The translations under genes and the position numbers were made by a program. Positions 16,705 to 25,198 of a DNA stretch of 64,000 nucleotides are shown here, in pieces. The notes under the pieces are model-generated. The model saw only the letters and a list, made by a program, of their open reading frames with translations, had not been told where the DNA came from and did no database searches. How positions within the stretch are numbered: the first letter of the stretch is position 1; each line of letters starts with the position of its first letter. Source of the DNA: CAZSLO01 sp964608025 (GTDB lineage Bacteria > Chloroflexota > Dehalococcoidia > Lucifugimonadales > CAJWER01); contig CAZSLO010000005.1 of NCBI GenBank assembly GCA_964608025.1, forward strand, positions 1 to 64,000. The letters run 5' to 3'.

Positions 16705-17775
16705 TTAACTTGAGCCGTTCGAGGAACCCCCATGGGTGGACTCAAGGCCTGGGAGGTCAAGATCTTTGGCACGCCAGCATGATACCCAGTGCCCTTCCGC
16801 AATTTCTTCAAGTTGAGGGGCGTCAGTTTTGCATTGGTCTACTGCATAGTCACACCGAGGATGAAAGTAACATCCAGATGGAGGGTTTGCAGGATTTGCA
16901 ACTTCGCCCTGAAGCACTATCCTTTCTGCTCGCAGTCTTGGATCTGGAATAGGCACTGACGACAAAAGGGCTGAGGTGTATGGATGTTTCGGTGAGTCGA
17001 ATAGGTCTTCTGAATTGCCTAGTTCAACAATTTTGCCCACGTACATTACTGCTACTCTGTCACTGATGTGTCGGACAACACTAAGGTCGTGCGCGACGAA
17101 CAGGTACGTGAGATTTAGCTGTTCTTGCAAGTCTTCAAGTAAGTTAATGACCTGAGCCTGCACAGAAACGTCTAGTGCGGATACGGGCTCATCTGCTACA
17201 ACAAGTCTTGGGTTTAATGCTAGTGCGCGTGCGATGCCAATACGTTGGCGTTCGCCACCGCTGAATGCGTGAGGGAAGCGGCGCATGTATTCTGGACGGA
17301 GACCACATAGCCTTAGTAATTCTGCAACGCGATCTGCTCGTTCGCGTCTGCTGTCCATTCCATGTACAAGGAGGGGTTCCCCAACGATGTCTAGAAGGGT
17401 CATTCTGGGATTAAGAGAGCCAAACGGATCCTGAAAGATCATTTGCATATCGGCTCGTAGTTCCCGTAACGGGCCTCTAGGGAGTTCTCTGACGTTTACT
17501 ACGTCGTCATCCTTGGTACGGAATAATATTTCCCCACTCGTCGGTTCTATTGCTCGGAGAATACATCTTGCAGTAGTAGTTTTACCACAACCACTTTCAC
17601 CTACCAGTCCCAGGGTTTCTCCTGGCTTGACGTGAAAGCTAACGTCATCAACAGCTTTAACATGTCCAACCGTACGCTTGAGGAAGCCTTTTTGGATAGG
17701 GAAGTGTTTTTTTAGATTCCGTACTTCTAAGAACTCTACTCCGGCCGTAGTGGCCTCAGTGCTTTCAGTTGCCAT
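16705..17775 (-). CDS. Peptide/nickel-type ABC transporter ATP-binding protein (OppF/DppF-like)
   Basis: A 356-residue ATPase of the oligopeptide/dipeptide importer class. Walker A is GESGCGKTT, the signature is FSGGERQRIGIARAL, and Walker B is LVVADEPVSALD. The C-terminal extension typical of OppD/OppF has PSGCYFHPRC and a further cysteine. Its start overlaps the OppD-like gene by 11 bases. It is the last gene of the transporter operon and is closed by the terminator at 16644-16680. Confidence 0.92.
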   Translation of the reverse strand: MATESTEATTAGVEFLEVRNLKKHFPIQKGFLKRTVGHVKAVDDVSFHVKPGETLGLVGESGCGKTTTARCILRAIEPTSGEILFRTKDDDVVNVRELPRGPLRELRADMQMIFQDPFGSLNPRMTLLDIVGEPLLVHGMDSRRERADRVAELLRLCGLRPEYMRRFPHAFSGGERQRIGIARALALNPRLVVADEPVSALDVSVQAQVINLLEDLQEQLNLTYLFVAHDLSVVRHISDRVAVMYVGKIVELGNSEDLFDSPKHPYTSALLSSVPIPDPRLRAERIVLQGEVANPANPPSGCYFHPRCDYAVDQCKTDAPQLEEIAEGHWVSCWRAKDLDLPGLESTHGGSSNGSS

Positions 17776-18817
17776 CGGTTGTCACCTCTGCCGGGGGATG
17801 ATGGAGGAAGCAGCTCACGCGTTGCTTCGTGCCTTCAATCAATTCAAATTTAGGCTCATGAACATCGCAGGTACCCTCGATATATGATGGGCACCTTGGC
17901 CTGAATGTGCATCCGGATGGCCGGTTAAACGGGTGGGGAATAGTGCCGACAATGGAAGGCAATCTCTCCACACCCTTAGAGTAAATGCTCGGGATAGATC
18001 TCAGTAGTCCTTGGGTATATGGATGCTGAGGGTTATGGAAAACATCATCGACTGGTCCTGATTCTGCCTCGCGACCAAGGTACATGACCACCACTTCATC
18101 TGCCATCTCGGCCACTACACCAAGGTTATGGGTAATGAGTATGATAGCCATACCATTTTGTTCTTGGAGCTCACGCAGTAGATCTAGGATCTGGGCCTGC
18201 GTAGTTACGTCCAGTGCTGTGGTGGGCTCGTCAGCTATCAGTAGCTTAGGATCGCAGGAAAGTGCCATAGCTATCATCGCACGCTGCCGGAGGCCACCGC
18301 TTAGCTGGAAGGAGTATTCATGTATTCTCTGATCTGGATTTGGTATACCTACCCTGTTCAGTAGTTCTATCGCACGCTCTTCTGCTTCTTTTTTCTGAAC
18401 ATCTTGGTGGAGTGTGATAGCTTCCATCAATTGGTTGCCAATTGTGTGAACAGGACTAAAAGAAGTCATTGGTTCCTGGAAAACCAAGGCTATATCATTC
18501 CCCCTGATGGACCTCATGAGACCACTGTTTGGGGGTTGCTTGGTAACATCTATTTCCTGAATACCGTTACCTTCATCACGTCTCCAGATGATCGATCCGT
18601 CCTCTACATGCCCAGGACGGTCTATGATCCCGAGGATCGACCTGCCAACTGTGCTTTTACCGCAACCACTCTCGCCAACAATGCCTACCGTACTTCCTGA
18701 CGCAACTTCAAAGCTAAGGCCATCTACGGCCTTAACAAGACCTTCGTCCGTAGGAAAGTACGTCTTTAGGTTGTTGACTGACAGCAGCGGCTGGTTTCGA
18801 TTTCCGTTTTCAGCCAT
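17765..18817 (-). CDS. Peptide/nickel-type ABC transporter ATP-binding protein (OppD/DppD-like)
   Basis: The second ATPase of the importer, 350 residues. Walker A is GESGCGKST, the signature LSGGLRQRAMIAMAL and Walker B LLIADEPTTALD. The C-terminal PSGCTFRPRCP segment matches the OppD/DppD family. The ATG at 18817 is chosen: it follows the permease stop within a few bases and has GTGG directly upstream. An ATG at 18850 would extend into the permease gene by 26 bases and adds a non-conserved stretch. Confidence 0.92.
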   Translation of the reverse strand: MAENGNRNQPLLSVNNLKTYFPTDEGLVKAVDGLSFEVASGSTVGIVGESGCGKSTVGRSILGIIDRPGHVEDGSIIWRRDEGNGIQEIDVTKQPPNSGLMRSIRGNDIALVFQEPMTSFSPVHTIGNQLMEAITLHQDVQKKEAEERAIELLNRVGIPNPDQRIHEYSFQLSGGLRQRAMIAMALSCDPKLLIADEPTTALDVTTQAQILDLLRELQEQNGMAIILITHNLGVVAEMADEVVVMYLGREAESGPVDDVFHNPQHPYTQGLLRSIPSIYSKGVERLPSIVGTIPHPFNRPSGCTFRPRCPSYIEGTCDVHEPKFELIEGTKQRVSCFLHHPPAEVTTDGN

Positions 18818-18824
18818 TTTCCAC

Positions 18825-19976
18825 CTACTTGCCGTAAGGATCGGCTGCATCTCGCAGCCCGTCGCCCATAAAGTTAAAACTCAGTATTACAACGATTACC
18901 GGTATCGCAACGAACATAAGCCAAGGGTATACAGCTACAGTTTGCGGGTTCTGGGCCTCTTTCAGCATCACTCCATAGCTAACTGCAGGAGGAATCAGGC
19001 CTAGACCTAAGAAACTCAGGGCTGTTTCTGAAATGATCATACTAGGTATTGTCAGGGTAATGTGCGCAATTATGTGACTGTAGAAAGAAGGTAACATGTG
19101 CCGGAACATTATCCGGCCTTCGCCAGATCCTGCTAGACGAGCCGCCATAACGAAGTCTTCTTCCCTCATTGAAAGGAAGCGACCACGAACTACACGACCT
19201 AGGGTCGTCCATTGGAATATTGAAAGGATAACCGTAATTGCAAAATAGACTCTAAGCACAGGCCATTCACGTGGAATCGCAGCAGAGAGCCCCATCCATA
19301 GGGGAAGTGTTGGTACAGCGATCATAATCTCTATTACACGCTGGACGACTGTGTCGGTAATGCCACCGTAGTAACCCGATACTCCCCCTAGTACGATTCC
19401 TATAATGAGGGCAAGTGTTACTCCGACAAGTCCAATAGATAGAGATATACGAGTCGCAAGCATCAGGCGCGACCATTGGTCACGTCCAACCGAGTCACTT
19501 CCAAGTAAGAAAGGCGAAGGATGTTTGCGTACACTGTGTTCTGGATCAGAGAAGCCTATAAGATGACGCTTTGTCTTGATGAATCCTAGGAATCGGTATT
19601 CGAAACCTTGGGAGAATAGTCCTATGTTATAAACGACGTCTTCCTGAACTTGGTAGTCTCTTCTGAAAGTCTCCGGGTCTCTAAATGACTTTAACCCATT
19701 GACATGGGGCCGGAAGCTACCTTCATGGAAGAATCTCAAGGCTTGTGGTCTAAGCAGATGGAATTTTGTTGCTGTTGCTGCTGGGTCTCCGAGGCCGAGG
19801 AACTCAGCCAGCGGGAATGTTATATAGAATATACCTACGATTATGGTCGCAGCGATGGCAAGCTTATGCTTACGGAAACGCCACCACATCAGCGTCCATT
19901 GCGAGGCTAAGAAAACCTCTTCTTCTTCTTGCTCTAATCTATCTGTTCCTTGCTGCGGAACTGCTGCCTCTACCAT
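18825..19976 (-). CDS. ABC transporter permease (OppC/DppC-like)
   Basis: A 383-residue inner-membrane permease. The first helix follows an N-terminal cytoplasmic segment (about residues 38-58). A long soluble loop follows to about residue 170, then five helices carry the BPD_transp_1 domain, with the EAA loop around MAARLAGSGEGRIMFRHMLP. The long loop after helix 1 is larger than in standard OppC. A GGTGG site lies six bases upstream of the ATG. It is the first gene of the unit; no OppB-like permease or substrate-binding protein is next to it. Confidence 0.9.
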   Translation of the reverse strand: MVEAAVPQQGTDRLEQEEEEVFLASQWTLMWWRFRKHKLAIAATIIVGIFYITFPLAEFLGLGDPAATATKFHLLRPQALRFFHEGSFRPHVNGLKSFRDPETFRRDYQVQEDVVYNIGLFSQGFEYRFLGFIKTKRHLIGFSDPEHSVRKHPSPFLLGSDSVGRDQWSRLMLATRISLSIGLVGVTLALIIGIVLGGVSGYYGGITDTVVQRVIEIMIAVPTLPLWMGLSAAIPREWPVLRVYFAITVILSIFQWTTLGRVVRGRFLSMREEDFVMAARLAGSGEGRIMFRHMLPSFYSHIIAHITLTIPSMIISETALSFLGLGLIPPAVSYGVMLKEAQNPQTVAVYPWLMFVAIPVIVVILSFNFMGDGLRDAADPYGK

Positions 19977-20064
19977 ATGAATCCACCTTAAATGTTCCGA
20001 TTAAACCAGTTTAGGCTTAGGATTTACTCAGAAAACTATATATTTCAAGTATAGATTGCGGAAG

Positions 20065-20091
20065 ATTATATTAGGAGCGGTGTAGTGTCAA
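20065..20091 (-). promoter_or_regulatory. Promoter for the ABC transporter operon
   Basis: On the minus strand TTGACA (20086-20091) and TATAAT (20065-20070) are both perfect consensus hexamers, but the spacer is 15 bases, shorter than the usual 17. The start of transcription would be about 80 bases before the permease start codon. Confidence 0.6.
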
Positions 20092-20116
20092 GTCGAAGTT
20101 TTTTCGACAACTACAC
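20080..20116. promoter_or_regulatory. Inverted repeat overlapping the -35 of the transporter promoter
   Basis: Two-part hairpin: GTGTAGT pairs with ACTACAC outside, and GTCGAA with TTCGAC inside, around a GTTTT loop, with an unpaired GTCAA on one side. It covers the TTGACA hexamer and may be an operator. Confidence 0.4.
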
Positions 20117-20392
20117 TAGGGACGTGGATCCCCCTCTTAATGTTGTTTGAGCTGGAGAGGATTGACCGCATCTCTATGCCACAATCTCTTCTCAACACCT
20201 TTGTTATCACAAGCGCCTAAGTCTGTCAATTCAATAAAGGGCTAAATGTCCCAGATGTTGTGATAAATATATGCCTCCTCGGTGAGCTAAAAAAGGAGAG
20301 TCCGGTATATAGATATATTAATTCGTTCGGATGTTCTTTAACTTGGTGGGTAGGATATCGAACCAGATATAGAAAGGTGGTTGGCCCTATTA

Positions 20393-20401
20393 TGCTATAA
20401 T
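20393..20401 (+). promoter_or_regulatory. Extended -10 promoter for prs
   Basis: TGCTATAAT is a perfect extended -10 element (TGnTATAAT); no good -35 is present at 17 bases. It would give a leader of about 90 bases that includes the palindrome CCTCTTGAGAGG at 20443-20454. Confidence 0.5.
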
Positions 20402-20496
20402 CTCGAAGGTTCAAATCTAGCCAAATCTCTAGAATTTGTGCCCCTCTTGAGAGGTGATTTTTAAGTTGAATCTATCAATCATACAGGCTATTTCCA

Positions 20497-21447
20497 ATGC
20501 CCCTCTTTGAAGACCTAAAGATTTTTACCGGAAATGCCCACCAGGGTTTAGCAGAAGATATTTGCACGTACCTTGGGGTTTCACTGGGCGAATGCGACGT
20601 TTTTAAATTTAGTAACGATCAGACATTCGTAAAAATCCGGGAGAACATCAGGGAAAAAGATGTCTTTCTTGTGCAGACGATGTCGGCACCTGTCAATGAT
20701 CATCTTATGGAATTGCTAATAATGATCGACGCAGCGAGACGGGCTTCAGCGGGTCGTATAACGGTTGTAATGCCATACTATGCTTATGGTAGAACTGATA
20801 AGAAAGACCAGCCTCGGGTTGCCATTACTGCTCGACTTGTCGCCGACTTTATTAGTACAGCTGGAGCCGATCGAGTCTTAACTATGAATCTTCACGCTGG
20901 TCAGATACAGGGCTTTTTCAACATCCCGGTGGACGAATTATCGGCAATTCCCACACTTGCGGAAGATTTCAAGGCACAGGGTATTTCGGATATTGTAGTA
21001 GCAGCCACTGATGTTGGAGCAGCCAAGCGCGCTCGAGATATGGCGGATCACTTAGATTCTCCAATAGCGATCATTGAGAAGCAGCGAGTTGGTAATGATG
21101 ACAAGGTTGAAGCCTCGAACCTAATCGGAAGTGTTGACGGCAAGACAGCTTTGATTGTTGATGATGAAATTGATACTGGTGGTACAGTTGCTGCTGCTGC
21201 AGAACTGCTGGAATCGCATGGTGCTAAAGATATCTATTGCTCGGTAGTACACCCTTTGCTTTCAGGGGCCGCTTCAAAGAAGTTAGAAACAAGTCCACTT
21301 AGAGAGATCGTTGTAACGGACACTTTACCGGTTACTGGAAACAAGGAGTTCGAGAGGCTTAGAGTCTTGTCAGTATCCTCTCTACTCGGAGAAGCTATCC
21401 ATCGTATACACAGTGGACTCTCTGTCGGGGCAATGTTCGAACATTAA
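20497..21447 (+). CDS. prs: Ribose-phosphate pyrophosphokinase
   Basis: Makes PRPP from ribose 5-phosphate and ATP, feeding purine, pyrimidine, histidine and NAD synthesis. The 316-residue length is standard. Key parts are the flexible-loop region YYAYGRTDKKDQPR, the MNLHAGQIQGFF segment and the PRPP-binding loop IVDDEIDTGGT. It stands 49 bases before secA and could be co-transcribed with it. Its product supplies the his and nadE pathways in this window. Confidence 0.95.
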   Translation: MPLFEDLKIFTGNAHQGLAEDICTYLGVSLGECDVFKFSNDQTFVKIRENIREKDVFLVQTMSAPVNDHLMELLIMIDAARRASAGRITVVMPYYAYGRTDKKDQPRVAITARLVADFISTAGADRVLTMNLHAGQIQGFFNIPVDELSAIPTLAEDFKAQGISDIVVAATDVGAAKRARDMADHLDSPIAIIEKQRVGNDDKVEASNLIGSVDGKTALIVDDEIDTGGTVAAAAELLESHGAKDIYCSVVHPLLSGAASKKLETSPLREIVVTDTLPVTGNKEFERLRVLSVSSLLGEAIHRIHSGLSVGAMFEH

Positions 21448-21496
21448 ATCTGTATGTTTGGCTATTTGGTTATAGGATTGGAGATGGGATAACTGC

Positions 21497-24136
21497 ATGC
21501 TCAAGTCGATTGCCAAGATAATCGGAGGCTCTGCAGAAAAGGTTGTAAAAAAACTCCAACCCCAGGTGGATTCTATAAATGAACTGGAGTCTTCTTTTGA
21601 AAGACTTGATGATCAGCAGTTATGTACAAAATCAGATGAATTCCGTAAAAGACTTGATAGTGGAGAAGATCTTGATAACCTCCTTCCCGAGGCGTTTGCT
21701 GCGGTAAGAGAGGCTGCGAAGCGCACCTTGGGACAGCGTCATTTCGATGTCCAGTTAATCGGCGGGATAGTTCTCCATGAAGGCAAGATCTCGGAGATGC
21801 GCACTGGCGAAGGCAAGACTCTCGTTGCTACTCTACCTGCATACCTGAATGGCTTGACTGGAACAGGGGTCCATGTCGTAACTGTCAACGACTATCTAGC
21901 GCGACGAGATGCTCAATGGATGGGTGCGGTATATGATTTTCTAGGCCTTTCGGTCGGAGTCTTGCAGCACGAGACTGCATACTTATTTGACAAAGAAGCC
22001 AATGGTGCCAAAGGTATGGAGCAGTTGCGTGAGATACCTCGCCGGGATGCATATGCTGCAGATATTGTATATGGGACTAATAATGAATTCGGTTTTGATT
22101 ACCTTCGGGACAATATGGTTATTGATAGTTCGCAGAAGGTCCAGCGTTCGTTAGCCTACGCGATTGTCGATGAAGTAGATAACATTCTCGTCGATGAGGC
22201 ACGTACTCCGCTAATCATATCAGGGCCGGCCGAGGAATCCACTAAAGAATACTATCGTTTTGCGAAATTGGTGCCGGGCCTCTCTGCTACAGAAGATTAT
22301 ACGATCGATGAGAAACATCGGTCTGTATCTCTTACAGCAGAAGGGATGAATAAGATTGAAAAACTTCTCCGAGTAGGTAATTTATACGATTCGGATAACT
22401 TCAAGCTTGTTCATTTCGTCGAGAATGCATTGAAAGCAAAAACAATTTTCGAACGTGATCGAGAGTACGTAATCAAGGACGGAGAAGTAGTTATAGTAGA
22501 TGAATTCACGGGTCGGTTGATGCCAGGACGAAGATTCTCGGATGGATTGCATCAAGCCCTTGAAGCTAAGGAAGGGGTGTCAGTTCAGAGAGAGACCATC
22601 ACTTATGCGACTATTACATTACAGAATTACTTCAGGATGTATTCAAAGCTTGCAGGCATGACCGGTACTGCAGCCACAGAAGCAGAGGAATTCTGGAAGA
22701 TTTATAAATTGGACGTTGTCGAAATACCGACGAATCTTCCCATGATACGGGGTGATGAATCTGATCTCATCTTCAAGAACCAAAAAGCCAAATACGATGC
22801 TGTAATACTGAAAATCGAAGAACTTCACAAGAAAGGTAGTCCAGTACTAGTTGGCACGACTGACATTTCGAAATCAGAGCTTCTAAGTGAACGTCTAAAA
22901 CGTAAGGGCATTCCCCATGAAGTACTAAATGCTAAACAGCATGAACGTGAAGCTGTGATTGTAGGCCAAGCTGGACAACCTGGAGCTGTGACAGTAGCCA
23001 CCAACATGGCTGGTCGTGGTACCGATATCGTGCTTGGTGGAAACCCAGATGGATTAGAGGGTGATCAAGAGGATTGGATTATCAATCACAACGCAGTTAT
23101 AGACAAAGGAGGACTGCATATCGTAGGTACAGAAAGACATGAAGCACGCCGCATTGATAATCAGCTTAGAGGACGGGCAGGTAGACAGGGTGATCCTGGA
23201 GCAACACGCTTTTATGTCGCACTAGATGATGATTTGATGCGCCGCTTTGGGGGAGAGAGGATCCAAACCGTAATGGAATGGGCGGGTCTTGAAGACGATT
23301 CGCCACTAGAAAACAAGATGATTACCCGATCGATAGAAGGCGCTCAAGTTAAGGTAGAGGCACACAATTTCGATATGCGTAAACATCTGGTTGAATACGA
23401 TGATGTTATAAATACCCACAGAACTGTAATTTACTCTGAACGCAACAAGGTTCTTAGTGGTGCCGATCTAAAAGCAAATATTGTAGAGATTGTCGAAAGT
23501 GAGGTGGCCGCTATCACAACTCGCTATTTGGGTTCTACTCCCCCTGAGGAATGGGATATTGATGGTATGCTCGGAGAGCTCGAGACGATATTCGTACTAA
23601 GGGGTGATATTGGGGATCATGATACGGTTGCACAAATGGATCAGGAAGAGATTGAAGAACAACTTTTATTGCTTGCCAGAGATATTTATGATGAGCAAGA
23701 AACTGCACTCAGCCCTGGGGTAATGCGTGATATAGAGCGGCAGATGATGTTGCGTGTAATTGATGCCAATTGGGTTCCACATCTAACTTCCATGGAGAAC
23801 ATGCGCCAAGGAATAGGTCTCCAAGCTTTCGGTCAAAGAGATCCACTGGTGATGTATAAAAAACAGGGGATGGAGATGTTCGAGGGACTGAAAGATCGTA
23901 TCCAGTATGACATAGCCCACACAATATATCATCTTGACTTTGTTCCAACTGCTACGAATGGAAGGATATCAAGGTCATCCAGAAAAAACAGATCACGTTC
24001 CGAAAAAAACGTTATGGAGAATGTGGTTGGAGGCCTGGATAAGAGTTTAGTTGAGACTGGGACTAAGAAAGTGGGTCGTAACGATAAGTGTCCATGTGGA
24101 AGCGAAAAGAAATACAAGCGCTGTCATGGATCATAG
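21497..24136 (+). CDS. secA: Protein translocase ATPase SecA
   Basis: Motor of the Sec preprotein export pathway. The 879-residue protein shows the Walker A motif TGEGKT near residue 104, the DEVDNILVDEARTPLIISG segment, the preprotein cross-linking domain, the second helicase domain with TNMAGRGTDIVLGG and QLRGRAGRQGD, and a C-terminal zinc-binding tail CPCGSEKKYKRCHG that contacts SecB or ribosomes. All motor motifs are intact. The acidic linker and the Lys/Arg/Ser-rich stretch before the zinc tail are ordinary. Confidence 0.97.
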   Translation: MLKSIAKIIGGSAEKVVKKLQPQVDSINELESSFERLDDQQLCTKSDEFRKRLDSGEDLDNLLPEAFAAVREAAKRTLGQRHFDVQLIGGIVLHEGKISEMRTGEGKTLVATLPAYLNGLTGTGVHVVTVNDYLARRDAQWMGAVYDFLGLSVGVLQHETAYLFDKEANGAKGMEQLREIPRRDAYAADIVYGTNNEFGFDYLRDNMVIDSSQKVQRSLAYAIVDEVDNILVDEARTPLIISGPAEESTKEYYRFAKLVPGLSATEDYTIDEKHRSVSLTAEGMNKIEKLLRVGNLYDSDNFKLVHFVENALKAKTIFERDREYVIKDGEVVIVDEFTGRLMPGRRFSDGLHQALEAKEGVSVQRETITYATITLQNYFRMYSKLAGMTGTAATEAEEFWKIYKLDVVEIPTNLPMIRGDESDLIFKNQKAKYDAVILKIEELHKKGSPVLVGTTDISKSELLSERLKRKGIPHEVLNAKQHEREAVIVGQAGQPGAVTVATNMAGRGTDIVLGGNPDGLEGDQEDWIINHNAVIDKGGLHIVGTERHEARRIDNQLRGRAGRQGDPGATRFYVALDDDLMRRFGGERIQTVMEWAGLEDDSPLENKMITRSIEGAQVKVEAHNFDMRKHLVEYDDVINTHRTVIYSERNKVLSGADLKANIVEIVESEVAAITTRYLGSTPPEEWDIDGMLGELETIFVLRGDIGDHDTVAQMDQEEIEEQLLLLARDIYDEQETALSPGVMRDIERQMMLRVIDANWVPHLTSMENMRQGIGLQAFGQRDPLVMYKKQGMEMFEGLKDRIQYDIAHTIYHLDFVPTATNGRISRSSRKNRSRSEKNVMENVVGGLDKSLVETGTKKVGRNDKCPCGSEKKYKRCHGS

Positions 24137-24336
24137 GATCGTTAGTCGGAATAACAATCGTGAAAAATTAACAGCGCGAGTAGTCAATCCTGCCTATCTT
24201 GAGATACCGAAAGGTTCTGGAAGTATTAAAATGCTATCAAGCTATGTAATCTAGATTAGTTCTGTAATTTGGATCAATAAGATAACCTTAGAAAATATGG
24301 AAAACCTACTATCGTTCAAAAAGGGACGAGATTTTT

Positions 24337-25086
24337 ATGGATGAAACCGGATCCACACACTCGATCCAGCAAGCGATCGATCATTTGTCGACTTCACTCG
24401 GGGATGGGTGCGACTGGCCCACTGCTCTTGTTGAAGCTATGGCTCTTTGGCCATTGGCGCGTGAGAAGGATGATAGTAGAGATGTCAATTATCTCTTGGT
24501 TGGAGAGGCATTTGACTGGCTTGCATTGGCTGAACGTTTACTGGGTACCACCAAAGTAAAATTCTTGAATTATGAAAAAGAGAATCTCCTATTCCACGGC
24601 CGATTCCCGAGTCAATTTACCATGGATCGATTTAAAGACATAATTGGGATAGACAAATATCGCGGCTACCTTAATTATTACTATGGGGTTACAGTCGAGG
24701 AGGCTCTACAATTGGCCGTAGAGTTAGAAATAATGAAGCGATATGCGAGCAATGGAGTTCATTACAAGGACGAGGCAGCCGAAGAGTCATTTCGGAGGAT
24801 ATACAACCTCCCTAGGACCGAGCTTCTGTTAAAGTTTCGTGAAGAAAATGACACGCCAGACATTCCCTCAATCGACATGGCAGAGTCTAGGGAATTCACA
24901 TATTGGTTATTTAAATATAGGGTCAAGAATTGCGATAAAGCACGTATTGCCAGCGATACCCGGAAGGGCTTAGATCAGCTCGAAAAAATGCGTTATAACG
25001 AACCTGAATCTTTCACTCCACCTCCTGATGAAGGCGAATATTTCGCGATAAATGAAGGTTTAGGAGCACGTTCGAAATGGAGTTGA
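24337..25086 (+). CDS. Uncharacterised soluble helical protein
   Basis: I do not recognise this 249-residue protein. It is soluble, rich in Glu, Asp, Tyr and Trp, and looks mainly helical. A WLALAERLL stretch and a segment with several aromatic residues around KYRGYLNYYYG are the most distinctive parts. The ATG has a GGGACGAG purine-rich site about seven bases upstream. It follows secA after 200 bases and converges on valS. No operon partner suggests a role. Confidence 0.7.
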   Translation: MDETGSTHSIQQAIDHLSTSLGDGCDWPTALVEAMALWPLAREKDDSRDVNYLLVGEAFDWLALAERLLGTTKVKFLNYEKENLLFHGRFPSQFTMDRFKDIIGIDKYRGYLNYYYGVTVEEALQLAVELEIMKRYASNGVHYKDEAAEESFRRIYNLPRTELLLKFREENDTPDIPSIDMAESREFTYWLFKYRVKNCDKARIASDTRKGLDQLEKMRYNEPESFTPPPDEGEYFAINEGLGARSKWS

Positions 25087-25115
25087 GTAGTCCTTTATTC
25101 TTGCCGAAGAATTTC

Positions 25116-25136
25116 CTGTTTCTCGATGGGAAACAG
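25116..25136. terminator. Possible hairpin between converging genes
   Basis: CTGTTTC pairs with GAAACAG around a seven-base loop between the stops of the unknown gene and valS. There is no T run on either side, so termination activity is uncertain. Confidence 0.25.
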
Positions 25137-25198
25137 TTGAGAGTACTTTAGTTTAAGCGCTGGTAGATCAAAATGTTGAAGTTGCCTGGAGATTGCTT

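Larger units (their letters stand above)
19977..20496. other. Gene-free gap between the ABC permease and prs
   Basis: 520 bases without a convincing gene. It holds a minus-strand promoter for the transporter (20065-20091), an inverted repeat at 20080-20116, a plus-strand extended -10 for prs (20393-20401) and a perfect 12-base palindrome at 20443-20454. The only frame on the minus strand (62 codons, 20226-20414) has no ribosome site and no family features. Confidence 0.6.

Noticed and set aside
20226..20414. 62-codon frame on the minus strand in the prs gap
   Set aside because: No ribosome site, overlaps the prs promoter, aromatic-rich product without likeness to a family.
20409..20419. Sequence resembling a tRNA T-loop (GGTTCAAATC)
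   Set aside because: The flanks do not pair as a T-stem and no acceptor, D or anticodon arm can be built around it.
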